Made by a program: the position numbers and the translations under genes. Below the pieces are notes generated by a model. It searched no databases. It was not told the origin of the DNA and saw nothing but the letters and a program-made list of their open reading frames with translations. DNA of 64,000 bases from Streptomyces sp. SW4 (GTDB lineage Bacteria > Actinomycetota > Actinomycetes > Streptomycetales > Streptomycetaceae), in the NCBI GenBank assembly GCA_003248315.1, contig QKWM01000004.1, positions 992,001 to 1,056,000 of the forward strand. The letters are read 5' to 3'. Below are positions 8,869 to 17,461 of the stretch, piece after piece. Numbering within the stretch: the stretch's first letter is position 1; every line of letters begins with the position of its first letter.

Positions 8869-9126
8869 ATGGACTGGCGTCACCGCGCCGTTTGCCGCGA
8901 GGAAGACCCCGAGCTCTTCTTCCCCATCGGCAACACCGGTCCTGCGCTGCTGCAGATCGAGGAAGCCAAGGCCGTCTGCCGTCGCTGCCCCGTTATCGAG
9001 CAGTGCCTGCAGTGGGCGCTCGAGTCCGGCCAGGACTCCGGCGTCTGGGGTGGTCTCAGCGAGGACGAGCGCCGCGCCATGAAGCGCCGCGCCGCCCGCA
9101 ACCGGGCCCGTCAGGCCTCCGCCTGA
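8869..9126 (+). CDS. wblE: WhiB-like iron-sulfur protein WblE
   Basis: The product is an 85-residue Wbl protein. The four cluster-binding cysteines are C9, C37, C40 and C46 (AVCRRCPVIEQC). The beta-turn motif GVWGG is at residues 58-62, followed by a basic tail (RAMKRRAARNRARQ). Wbl proteins bind a redox-sensitive 4Fe-4S cluster and the principal sigma factor to control transcription. WblE is the widely conserved WhiB1-like member in Streptomyces. The gene is intact and stands alone, with its own strong terminator. Confidence 0.93.
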   Translation: MDWRHRAVCREEDPELFFPIGNTGPALLQIEEAKAVCRRCPVIEQCLQWALESGQDSGVWGGLSEDERRAMKRRAARNRARQASA

Positions 9127-9266
9127 CCCACCCGCCCCGCAACAGCCTGAGCTTGGCGGCGCGTATGCCTCACGGCACCATCTCGTGGACAGCGCGTACG
9201 CACACCCCGCCCCCGAGCCGCAGCGCGCAGTACCCCCAACGCGCAGCTTGAAGCAGCGAGCACTTG

Positions 9267-9292
9267 GCCCCGGATCGACGACGATCCGGGGC
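9267..9292 (+). terminator. Rho-independent terminator of wblE
   Basis: Perfect 11-base stem (GCCCCGGATCG, 9267-9277, with its complement 9282-9292), ACGA loop, followed by TTATTG. Confidence 0.85.
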
Positions 9293-9329
9293 TTATTGCT
9301 GTCCGCACACGGGCGGCGCGCACGGACGG

Positions 9330-9465
9330 CCACTCGCCGGCCCCGCCGGCCGCTCCCTGCCTCGGCGGCCACTCCTCCGTCCCGGCGGCGCTCCCTGCCT
9401 CGGCGGCCACTCCCCGCGGCGGCGCCTCGGGCGGCCACTCCCCCGTCCCGGCGGCCGTTGCTGCT
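9330..9465. repeat. Degenerate GC-rich repeats between wblE and sensor kinase
   Basis: CGGCGGCCACTCC-like units recur at least four times (for example around 9365, 9402 and 9434), interspersed with CTCCCTGCCT and CCCGGCGG. With the wblE terminator this fills the 340-base gap. No gene is seen. The repeats abut the 3' end of the sensor kinase gene on the opposite strand. Confidence 0.5.
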
Positions 9466-9466
9466 G

Positions 9467-10941
9467 CTACTTCTGGGACCGCACCGGGATGTCGAGGATC
9501 ACACGGGTCCCGCGCTCCGGGCCGGGACCATGTCGAAGGTGCCGCCCAGCTCCCCCTCGACCAGCGTGCGCACGATCTGCAGTCCGAGGTTGCCGGCGCG
9601 GTGCGGGTCGAAGCCCTCGGGCAGGCCCACACCGTCGTCCTGGACGGTGACCAGCAGGCGGGCCTCCTTCGACGTGCCGCCACGGACGGCGGAGACCTCG
9701 ACCGTGCCGGTGTCGCCCTGGCGGAAGCCGTGTTCCAGGGCGTTCTGCAGCACCTCGGTCAGCACCATCGACAGCGGCGTGGCCACCTCGGCGTCCAGGA
9801 TGCCGAAGCGGCCGGTGCGGCGGCCGGTGACCTTGCCCGGGGAGATCTCGGCCACCATCGCCAGCACCCGGTCGGCGATGTCGTCGAACTCCACGCGCTC
9901 GTCGAGGTTCTGCGACAGCGTCTCGTGCACGATCGCGATCGAACCGACGCGGCGCACGGCCTCCTCCAGGGCCTCCCGGCCGCGTTCGGACCCGATGCGG
10001 CGGGCCTGGAGGCGGAGCAGGGCGGCCACCGTCTGGAGGTTGTTCTTCACCCGGTGGTGGATCTCCCGGATGGTGGCGTCCTTGGTGATCAACTCGCGTT
10101 CGCGGCGGCGCAGTTCCGTGACGTCCCGGAGCAGCACCAGCGAACCGATCCGGGTCCCCTTGGGCTTGAGCGGGATGGCCCGGAACTGGATCACCCCGTC
10201 GTTGGCCTCGATCTCGAACTCGCGCGGCGCCCACCCGCTGGCCAGCTTGGCCAGCGCCTCGTCCACCGGACCCCGGGTGGGGGCCAGTTCGGCGGTGGTC
10301 GTGCCCAGATGGTGGCCGACGAGGTCGGCGGCCAGGCCCATGCGGTGGTAGGCGGAGAGCGCGTTCGGAGAGGCGTACTGCACGATGCCGTCGGCGTCCA
10401 CCCGGATCAGCCCGTCGCCGACGCGGGGCGAGGCGTCCATGTCGAGTTGCTGGTTCTCGAACGGGAAGGCGCCGGCCGCGATCATCTGTGCGAGGTCGGA
10501 CGCGCTCTGGAGGTACGTCAGCTCCAGGCGGCTCGGGGTGCGCACGGTGAGCAGGTTGGTGTTGCGGGCGATGACGCCGAGGACGCGGCCCTGGCGCCGG
10601 ACCGGGATGGACTCGACGCGGACCGGGACCTCCTCCCGCCACTCCGGGTCGCCCTCTCGCACGATCCGGCCCTCGTCGAGGGCGGCGTCGAGCATGGGGC
10701 GCCGGCCGCGCGGGACGAGGTGGCCGACCATGTCGTCCTGGTAGGAGGTGGGGCCGGTGTTGGGCCGCATCTGGGCGACCGACACGTACCGGGTGCCGTC
10801 GCGGGTGGGAACCCACAGGACGAGGTCGGCGAAGGAGAGGTCGGAGAGGAGCTGCCACTCCGAGACCAGCAGATGGAGCCACTCGAGGTCGGAGTCGTCG
10901 AGGGCGGTGTGCTGGCGGACCAGTTCGTTCATGGAGGGCAC
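9467..10941 (-). CDS. Sensor histidine kinase (GAF/PAS plus HisKA_2/HATPase), C-terminal frameshift
   Basis: The N-terminal about 170 residues form a GAF-like sensor (LLSDLSFADLVLWVPTRDGT). A PAS segment follows (DADGIVQYASPNALSAYHRM), then a HisKA_2 phosphoacceptor box REIHHRVKNNLQTVAALLRLQ, and a HATPase_c domain (VLTEVLQNALEHGF, then VQDDGVGLPEGFD). There is no membrane segment, so it is a soluble kinase. No response regulator lies beside it. The frame breaks at 9519-9526; adding one base gives MVPGPERGTRVILDIPVRSQK instead of an early stop at 9499. The start is ambiguous between GTG 10941 and ATG 10932. The role is unknown; a DasR-type site lies about 290 bases upstream. Confidence 0.85.
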
Positions 10942-11232
10942 GTGGCCGAGCGTACCTGGCGGTTCGGACAGCGCCCCGGATCGGCCGCCTCCGCCGCCGG
11001 GCCCGGTGCGCCGCCGGGCCGGCCCCGGAAAACACCCGCGGGCCGCGGCGCCTGAGAGGGACCCTCAACCCTCCCGGCACCGCAGCCCGGAGCAGTATCG
11101 GCCGTGGGGTGTGCGGTCCCGGTCGGCCGATGGTCGAGGAGCCGGGGCAGTCAGGGCAGAGAGCTCCGGTTCCTCGGTCCGCCCTCCTGTGCGGGGAAGG
11201 CGGAAGCCTGACGTTCACCTTGCGATGCCCAT

Positions 11233-11248
11233 TGTGGACTAGACCACT
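11233..11248. promoter_or_regulatory. DasR-responsive element (dre) upstream of the sensor kinase gene
   Basis: TGTGGACTAGACCACT has the core TGGACTAGACCA at 11235-11246. It differs from the dre consensus core TGGTCTAGACCA by one base and has the consensus CT at its right end. It is nearly identical to the site before dasR at 19066. The nearest downstream start is the sensor kinase gene (10941, minus strand). It is not near a recognised aminosugar gene. Confidence 0.65.
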
Positions 11249-11280
11249 ACCCGTGTCCATGCGGTGGACCGTGTTCGTCG

Positions 11281-11326
11281 CGGTCACGTCCGCCGTCACG
11301 GCGCGGTCACGTCCGCCGTCACGGCC
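11281..11326. repeat. Two tandem 23-base direct repeats in the 508-base gap upstream of the sensor kinase
   Basis: Copies begin at 11281 and 11304 (CGGTCACGTCCGCCGTCACGG), with a third degenerate copy from about 11337. Apart from the dre site at 11233 and these repeats I see nothing gene-like in 10942-11449. Confidence 0.6.
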
Positions 11327-11449
11327 GCCGGACCGTCGTGATCACGTCCGCCGCCACGTCGTGGTCGCGCTCCGCCGTCCGTTCCCGCCGTCACGTCCCA
11401 CCGGTCGCCGAAGCTCCCGGGCATCCGGCAGAAGCCTAACCCTGTCGGC

Positions 11450-12072
11450 TCACGAGCGGGGCCACACGGCCAGGGCAATTTCGGCGAGGGCGGCCAGCTC
11501 CTCCCGGGTCGCCCCGTCGCGCGCCTGCTGGGACATGCCCTGGATCATCGCCCCGGTGTGCCGGGCGAGCGCGGCGGCGTCGGTCTCCGGCGGCAGGAGA
11601 CCCGCGGCGACGTCGGCCCGGATACGGCTTTCGAACGCCGCGATGTTCGCGTTGCGCCGCTCGCGCAGGGACCGCTCGACCTCCGGGGTGGAGCAGTTGG
11701 CGGCCGCGTGGACGACGAGGCAGCCGTGGGGCGGCCCGGCGCCGTGTACTCCACGGCCGCCTCGCGCAGCGTCCGCTCGACCGCCGCACGGGCGGTGGGC
11801 TCCTCGGCCAGGGCGCGCTCGGTGAACGCGCCGTAGCGCGCGCCGTAGACCTGGACGACCTCCTCGAACAGGGAGCGCTTGTCGCCGAAGGCGGCGTAGA
11901 GGCTGGGGGCGCCGATGTCCATGGCGCGGGTCAGGTCGGAGACGGAGGTGGCCTCGTAGCCGTTCTCCCAGAAGGCCATGAGGGCCTTCTCCAGGGCGGT
12001 CGCCCGGTCGAAGGAGCGGGGCCGGCCGCGGGGCCGGGGCGGGCGGGACGCCCGGCTGTCACTGCTCACCAT
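11450..12072 (-). CDS. TetR-family transcriptional regulator (one apparent frameshift)
   Basis: The N-terminal DNA-binding domain is clear: RGRPRSFDRATALEKALMAF, then YEATSVSDLTRAMDIGAPSLYAAFGDKRSLFEEVV, a typical TetR HTH. The ligand domain continues (REAAVEYTAPGRPHGCLVVHAAANCS) only if one base is added to the GGGG run 11728-11731; unrepaired, the frame is lost. The repaired protein is about 207 residues and ends LAEIALAVWPRS. ATG at 12072 is followed by a GTG three bases on. It is divergent from the SDR gene, and two matching palindromes lie between them, so it probably represses itself and the SDR gene. Confidence 0.85.
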
Positions 12073-12085
12073 GGAGTGGATTCTA

Positions 12086-12097
12086 TAGCGGGCACTA
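12086..12097. promoter_or_regulatory. Candidate operator 1 for the TetR regulator
   Basis: TAGCGGGCACTA is an inverted repeat of the form TAGYG-NN-CRCTA, 14 bases upstream of the TetR start. It is matched by a perfect copy 48 bases away. Confidence 0.6.
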
Positions 12098-12133
12098 GAT
12101 AAATGTCGGCGGGCTGCTGTACGGTCATTTCTG

Positions 12134-12145
12134 TAGCGACCGCTA
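12134..12145. promoter_or_regulatory. Candidate operator 2 for the TetR regulator
   Basis: TAGCGACCGCTA is a perfect palindrome (arms TAGCG and CGCTA) 25 bases upstream of the SDR start. The pair of sites brackets the divergent promoter region. Confidence 0.65.
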
Positions 12146-12169
12146 GGGAAATGCGAAGGGGGCGCCGGC

Positions 12170-12921
12170 ATGGGCGTGCTGACGGGCAGGACGGCTCTCG
12201 TCACGGGGGCGAGCAGGGGCATCGGGCGGGGCATCGCCGAGCGGCTGGGGCGTGACGGCGCCCGGGTCGCGGTGCACTACGGCAGGAGCGAGGCGGCGGC
12301 GAAGGAGACGGTGGCCGCCATCGAGGCGGCGGGCGGCTCGGCGTTCGCGATCGGCGCCGAGCTGGGGGTGCCGGGCGACGTCGAGGCGCTGTGGGACGGC
12401 TTCGACCGGCACGCGGACGGCCTGGACATCCTGGTGAACAACGCGGGCATCGGCAACGCCCGGCCCATGACGGAGATAACGGAGGAGGAGTACGACCGGC
12501 TCTTCGCGGTGAACGTGAAGGCGCCCTTCTTCCTCGTCAAGCACGGCATGGACCGGCTGCGCGACGGCGGCCGGGTCGTCAACGTCTCCTCGGGCCTCGC
12601 CCGCACCGCGGTGATGCCGCAGAACATGGCGTACGCGATGACCAAGGGCGCCCTGGACGTGCTCTCCCGGGACCTGTCCAAGCTCCTGGGCCCCGAGGCA
12701 TCACGGTGAACTCGGTGGCCCCCGGCGTCATCGACACGGACAACACCGCGGAGCTGCTGTACGGCAGCCCGGACGGCTGGGAGAAGGCCGCGGCGTTCTC
12801 GGCGCTGGGCGGCGTGGGCAGCCCGGCCGAGGTGGCCGACGTGGTGGCGTTCCTGGCCTCGGACGCGGGCCGCTGGGTCACGGGGAGCTGGGTGGACGCG
12901 ACGGGAGGTTCGCTGACGTAG
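12170..12921 (+). CDS. Short-chain dehydrogenase/reductase (one apparent frameshift)
   Basis: This is a classical SDR. The cofactor motif TGASRGIGRGIAERLG is at residues 13-28, NNAGIGNA follows, the catalytic Ser lies in VNVSSGLAR, and the active-site Tyr-Lys in YAMTKGALDVLSRDL. The frame breaks at CCCC 12691-12694; adding one C gives GPRGITVNSVAPGVIDTD, the expected C-terminal segment. The repaired protein is about 250 residues. Arg at the end of beta-2 (VHYGRSEAAA) suggests NADPH. It is divergent from the TetR gene and is its likely target. The substrate is unknown; a stress-induced carbonyl reductase is one possibility. Confidence 0.85.
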
Positions 12922-12985
12922 GGCGCTGCGGTGGCGGGTGGGCCGGCCGGCCGGAAACCTGGGACGAGAGACCCCTCTCTGTTAG

Positions 12986-13001
12986 ATTGGTCTAAACCAC
13001 A
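12986..13001. promoter_or_regulatory. dre site upstream of nagB
   Basis: ATTGGTCTAAACCACA carries the DasR core TGGTCTAAACCA, one base off the palindrome, 51 bases upstream of the nagB start. Confidence 0.85.
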
Positions 13002-13051
13002 CAGCCCTTCCGGGCGTCCTCGAGTCCCCTTCTTCAGAACGGCAGGCCAGC

Positions 13052-13835
13052 GTGGAAGTTGTCATCGTTCCGGACGCCGCTGCGGGCGGCGAGCTGATCG
13101 CCGAGGCCATGGCCCAGCTGCTCAGGCGCAAGCCCGACGCCCTGCTCGGGTGGCCACGGGCTCGACGCCGCTGCCCGTGTACGAGGCGCTGACGGCCAAG
13201 GTGCGCTCGGGTGCCGTGGACACCTCCGCGGCGCGGATCGCCCAGCTCGACGAGTACGTGGGCCTGCCGGCCGACCACCCGGAGTCCTACCGCTCGGTGC
13301 TGCGCCGCGAGGTGCTCGAGCCGCTCGGCATCAGCATGGACGCGTTCATGGGGCCCGACGGCACGGCCGCGGACGTCCAGGCGGCGTGCGAGGCCTACGA
13401 CAGGGCGCTGGCCGAGGCCGGCGGCGTGGACCTCCAGCTGCTCGGGATCGGGACGGACGGGCACATCGGGTTCAACGAGCCCTGCTCGTCGCTGGCCTCC
13501 CGCACCCGGATCAAGACGCTGACGGAGCAGACCCGGGTGGACAACGCGCGCTTCTTCGACGGCGACATCGAGCAGGTGCCGCACCACGTGATCACACAGG
13601 GCATCGGCACCATCCTGGAGGCCCGGCACCTGGTGCTGCTGGCCACCGGCGAGGGCAAGGCGGACGCGGTCGCCGCGACGGTGGAGGGGCCGGTCGCGGC
13701 GGTGTGCCCCGCCTCGGCGCTCCAGCTCCACCCGCACGCCACGGTCGTGGTGGACGAGGCCGCCGCCTCCAAGCTGAAGCTCGCCGACTACTTCCGGCAC
13801 ACCTACGCCAACAAGCCGGAGTGGCAGGGATCTGA
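13052..13835 (+). CDS. nagB: Glucosamine-6-phosphate deaminase NagB (two apparent frameshifts)
   Basis: NagB converts glucosamine-6-phosphate to fructose-6-phosphate and ammonia, the entry of aminosugars into glycolysis. Diagnostic segments are GVATGSTPLPVYEAL, LDEYVGLPADHPESY and LLGIGTDGHIGFNEP (catalytic loop). GTG 13052 starts VEVVIVPDAAAGGELIAEAM. The frame breaks at GGG 13148-13150 and again at GGG 13827-13829. One G at each gives a 261-residue protein ending ANKPEWQGI. A dre site lies upstream and a strong hairpin follows. DasR senses the NagB substrate, closing a feedback loop. Confidence 0.92.
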
Positions 13836-13849
13836 CCCGGCACGCGCGA

Positions 13850-13894
13850 GCCACAGGCGCCGGCCCCCTCCCGAGGAGGGCCGGCGCCTGTGGC
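13850..13894. terminator. Bidirectional terminator between nagB and the GH3 gene
   Basis: A 17-base perfect stem (13850-13866 with 13878-13894) and an 11-base loop that can pair further. The convergent genes nagB and dasD end on either side. Confidence 0.85.
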
Positions 13895-13955
13895 GTATTG
13901 GGGAGGCCGGGGCACCCGGGGCCCGGCCCCAGGGGGCGTCTCGCCGAGACACCCC

Positions 13956-15454
13956 CTAGACGCCGGCGATGACCTCCGCCGCGGCGCGGCCGCAGACGCG
14001 GGCGGCGCCGTGGGTGGCCAGGTGCAGCGCGCCGCGGGGCTCGGCCTGGGGCACGCCCATCTCGACCACGACCGTGTCGGGGCGGGCCTCCAGCAGGGCG
14101 TCCAGAGCCGCCGCCATCCACGGATGGCGGTGCTCGTCGCGGACGACGGCGACGATGCGGCGCGTGCCGGCCGCCTCCAGCACCGCGCGCCCGGCGTCGG
14201 CGCCGGCGAAGCCGCCGGTCTGCGTGCCGGGCAGCAGCCGGGCGAGTTCGGCGGCGACGCCCCACGGGGTCTCGTCGCCGACGGCGATGTTCGCGACCGG
14301 CGTGAGGGCGGCGACGTAGGGCGCCTCGGTGAGCGGCGTGAAGGAGGCCAGTCCGGTGGCCTCCAGGGCGCGGCGGGCCGCGCGCAGGCCGACCTCGTGG
14401 TCGGCCGCCGGGTTCGCGCCGGCCGGGACGGCGGTCGTGGCCCAGCGGGCCAGCCGGCGGACGCGGTCCGCCGCGTCGGCGAGCCGTTCCTCGGGCAGCT
14501 CCCCCGCGCGGACGGCGGCCACCAGGGCGTCGCGCAGCCGCCGCACGGTCTCGTCGTCGGCGAGGCCGCCGCCCACACAGATCGCGTCGGCGCCGGCGGC
14601 GACGGCCAGGACGCTGCCGCGCTCGATGCCGTAGGTGCCGGAGATGGCCCGCATCTCCATGCCGTCGGTGACGATCAGGCCGTCGTAGCCGAGCTGGTCG
14701 CGCAGGAGGCCGGTGAGGATCCGCCGGGACAGCGTCGCCGGGCGCTCGGGGTCCAGGGCGGGGACGAGGATGTGGGCGCTCATCACGGCCCGGGTGCCGG
14801 CGGCGATCGCCGCGTGGAACGGGGCGAGGTCGCGGGCGGTCAGCAGGGCCGCGTCGGCGTCGATGCGCGGGACGGCGTGGTGGGAGTCGACAGCCGTGTC
14901 GCCGTGGCCGGGGAAGTGCTTGGTGCAGGCGGCCACGCCCGCCGACTGCAGGCCGGTGACGTAGGCGGCGGTGTGCCGGGCGACCAGGTCGGGTCGGCGC
15001 CGAAGGAGCGCACGCCGATCACGGGGTTGTCGGGGTTGGCGTTGACGTCGGCCGACGGGGCCCAGTTGAGGTTGACGCCGCAGGCCGCGAGGCGGCGCCC
15101 GAGTTCCGCGGCCACCTCCCGGGTCAGGTCCACGTCGTCCACCGCGCCGAGCGCGTGGTTGCCGGGGAAGGAGGAGCCGGTGCGCACCTCCAGCCGGGTC
15201 ACGTCGCCGCCCTCCTCGTCGATGGCGACCAGCACGTCGTCGCGTTCGGCGCGCAGCTGGGCGGTGAGGGCGGCCAGTTGTTCGGGCGAGGCGATGTTCC
15301 GCCCGAACAGGCCGACGGAGGCCAGGCCCTGGCCGAGCCGGCGCAGCAGCCAGTCGGGGGCGGTGGTGCCGGTGAAACCCGGCTGGAGGACCGTCAGCGC
15401 GTCGCGCGTGAGGGTGTCGGTGCCACTGGCGAGTGTCGTCACGGGTGACGTCAT
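13956..15454 (-). CDS. dasD: Glycoside hydrolase family 3 beta-N-acetylglucosaminidase (one apparent frameshift)
   Basis: GH3 NagZ-like signature segments are seen: DDVLVAIDEEGGDVTRL, LNWAPSADVNANPDNPVIG, KHFPGHGDTAVDSHH (catalytic His loop) and GYDGLIVTDGMEM (nucleophile Asp). The enzyme hydrolyses chitobiose or N-acetylglucosaminides. There is no signal peptide, so it is intracellular, fitting cleavage of chitobiose imported by DasABC; the S. coelicolor counterpart is called DasD. ATG 15454 overlaps the dasC stop by four bases (ATGA), so it is the last gene of dasABC-dasD. The frame breaks at GGG 14991-14993, repaired to FGADPDLVARHTAAYV; the whole product is about 499 residues. Confidence 0.88.
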
Positions 15455-16335
15455 CCCTTCACGGCGCCGGAGGTGAGGCCGGCGGCCATCTTCTTCTGGA
15501 CGATCATGAAGAATGCGACCACCGGTATCGCGATCAGCGTCGAGGCGGCCATCAGCGCGCCGTAGTCGGTTCCGCGGGAGGTGGTGAAGTTCATGAGCCA
15601 GACGTTGAGCGTGTACTTGTCGTTGTCCTGCAGCACGATGTAGGCGAGGAGGTACTCGTTCCACGCGTTGATCAGCGAGAAGATCGACGCCGCCGCGAGG
15701 CCGGGCGCGAGCAGCGGGAACACCACGCGCCAGAAGGCGCCCATGCGCGAGCAGCCGTCCACCATCGCCGCCTCCTCCAGCTCCAGCGGGATGTTCACCA
15801 CGAAGCCGCGGATCATCCAGGTGGCGAACGGCAGGGTGGAGACCATGTAGATGACGATGACGCCCCAGTACTCGTTGATCGCCCCGAGGTCGTTCAGCTG
15901 GATGTACAGGGGGATGAGCATGGCCGTGGGCGGCAGCAGCTGCACCACGAGCAGCACGATCATGAAGACCTTGCGGCCGCCGAACCGGAAGCGGGCGATG
16001 GCGAAGGCCGCCACGGTGGAGAGCACCATCGCCGCGACGACGGCGGTGACGCAGACGATCAGGCTGGACTGGATGGCGGTGCCGAAGTTCGGCGCGTCGA
16101 TCGCCCGGCGGAAGTTGTCCAGCGTCACGGAGGTCGGCCAGAGCTTCTGGTCGTAGGAGCGGATCTCGGCGTTGGGACGCAGGGCGCTGACCACGAGCCA
16201 GTAGACGGGGAAGGCCATCACGACGAAGGCGACGACGCCGACGGCGTTGTAGAGGTGCCGGCTGCGCTTCTTGCGGTCGGGCCGGTAGGCGGGCGCCGTG
16301 GCTCCCGGGGCGGTGGTGACGGTCGTGTCGCTCAC
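15451..16335 (-). CDS. dasC: Chitobiose ABC transporter permease DasC
   Basis: A 294-residue inner-membrane permease with six hydrophobic segments and the EAA loop EEAAMVDGCSRMGAFWRVVF, which docks to the ATPase. It is a MalG-type partner of DasB. GTG 16335 overlaps the dasB stop (GTGA). It is intact. In S. coelicolor DasABC imports chitobiose and uses the shared ATPase MsiK encoded elsewhere; no ATPase gene is present in this operon, in agreement. Confidence 0.92.
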   Translation of the reverse strand: MSDTTVTTAPGATAPAYRPDRKKRSRHLYNAVGVVAFVVMAFPVYWLVVSALRPNAEIRSYDQKLWPTSVTLDNFRRAIDAPNFGTAIQSSLIVCVTAVVAAMVLSTVAAFAIARFRFGGRKVFMIVLLVVQLLPPTAMLIPLYIQLNDLGAINEYWGVIVIYMVSTLPFATWMIRGFVVNIPLELEEAAMVDGCSRMGAFWRVVFPLLAPGLAAASIFSLINAWNEYLLAYIVLQDNDKYTLNVWLMNFTTSRGTDYGALMAASTLIAIPVVAFFMIVQKKMAAGLTSGAVKG

Positions 16336-17324
16336 TCGACCTCTCCGATCTTGAGCAGCTGGCGCAGGTAGTAGACGGCCACGCCGGACAGGAGGAGCAC
16401 GGTGATCAGCGCGATGGCGGCGCCCTGGCTGAACGAGTTGGACTCGAAGGCCTTCTCGTAGGAGTAGAGGCCGAGCAGGTTGTACTCGGGTTCCGGCTTG
16501 TTGCCGCGCATCAGGAAGACCTGGCCGAAGACGTTGAAGTCCCAGATCACCGAGAGGGTGGTGACCATCTGGAACACCGGCTTGATGACCGGCCAGGTCA
16601 CGTAGCGGAAGACGCCGACGCGTCCGGCGCCGTCGAGTTCCGCGGCCTCCTCCAGCTCGGCGGGCACCTGTGTCAGCGCCGCGTACAGGGTGACGGCGAC
16701 GAACGGCACCGCGCCCCACACGACGACGGCCCCGATCATGAAGAAGCCCTGCTTGGGGTCGAGCCACCAGTTGTGGCCCTGGTAGTCCAGGCCCAGGTAC
16801 TCGGTGAGCACCATGTTGGCGACGCCGTAGTCGGAGTCGGCGAACCACCGGAAGATGGAGGTGGCGACGAGCAGCGGCAGGGACCAGGCCGCGATGAGCG
16901 CCCCGGTCAGCAGCAGGCGCACCGCCTTGGTCATCCGCTGCATGGCGTGGGCGAGGAAGAGCCCGATGGCCATGGTGGAGACGACGCACACCACCATGAA
17001 CAGGATCGTGCGCCACAGGACGTCGTAGAACTCGCCGTCTCCGAGGATGTTGGTGAACTGTTCGAGGCCGACCCACTCGGCGGCGTCCCCCGTCCACAGC
17101 TCCTTGCGGCCGACGTCCTGGAAGGACATGATCACGGTCTGGATCAGCGGCCAGACGAACACCGCGGCGAGGGCGACGACCGCCGGGGCGATCAGCAGGT
17201 AGGGCAGCAGCGGCCCGTTCGTCCACCGGCTCCGCCGGGGTGTGGTCGGTGCCGGGCCGTCACCGTCGCGCGCCCGCGGTGCGGACACCTCCGGCTCGGC
17301 TGCTTTGATGTCGGCGGCACTCAC
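16332..17324 (-). CDS. dasB: Chitobiose ABC transporter permease DasB
   Basis: A MalF-type permease of 330 residues with a cytoplasmic N-terminal stretch of about 35 residues (SAADIKAAEPEVSAP), then six to seven hydrophobic helices and the EAA loop EEAAELDGAGRVGVFRYV. GTG 17324 follows a GGAAGG ribosome-binding site. It lies 137 bases after dasA; that gap holds no gene and may allow partial termination, so that binding protein exceeds permease. Intact. Confidence 0.92.
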   Translation of the reverse strand: MSAADIKAAEPEVSAPRARDGDGPAPTTPRRSRWTNGPLLPYLLIAPAVVALAAVFVWPLIQTVIMSFQDVGRKELWTGDAAEWVGLEQFTNILGDGEFYDVLWRTILFMVVCVVSTMAIGLFLAHAMQRMTKAVRLLLTGALIAAWSLPLLVATSIFRWFADSDYGVANMVLTEYLGLDYQGHNWWLDPKQGFFMIGAVVVWGAVPFVAVTLYAALTQVPAELEEAAELDGAGRVGVFRYVTWPVIKPVFQMVTTLSVIWDFNVFGQVFLMRGNKPEPEYNLLGLYSYEKAFESNSFSQGAAIALITVLLLSGVAVYYLRQLLKIGEVE

Positions 17325-17461
17325 TGTGCTGGCCTTCCGTTCGAAGGAACTGCGACTGGGCGGTGGCCGACGCGCCCCCGGGCGGCCGGCACACGCGACC
17401 GGCCTTGCCCGGCCGGCGGCCGGGCAAGGATCCGTCGGATCGGCGAGGGCCGGGCCCGCGG

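Noticed and set aside
11109..11825. A 238-codon plus-strand frame across the dre site and the TetR gene
   Set aside because: Low-complexity Arg/Pro/Ser sequence through tandem repeats and antisense to a clear TetR protein.
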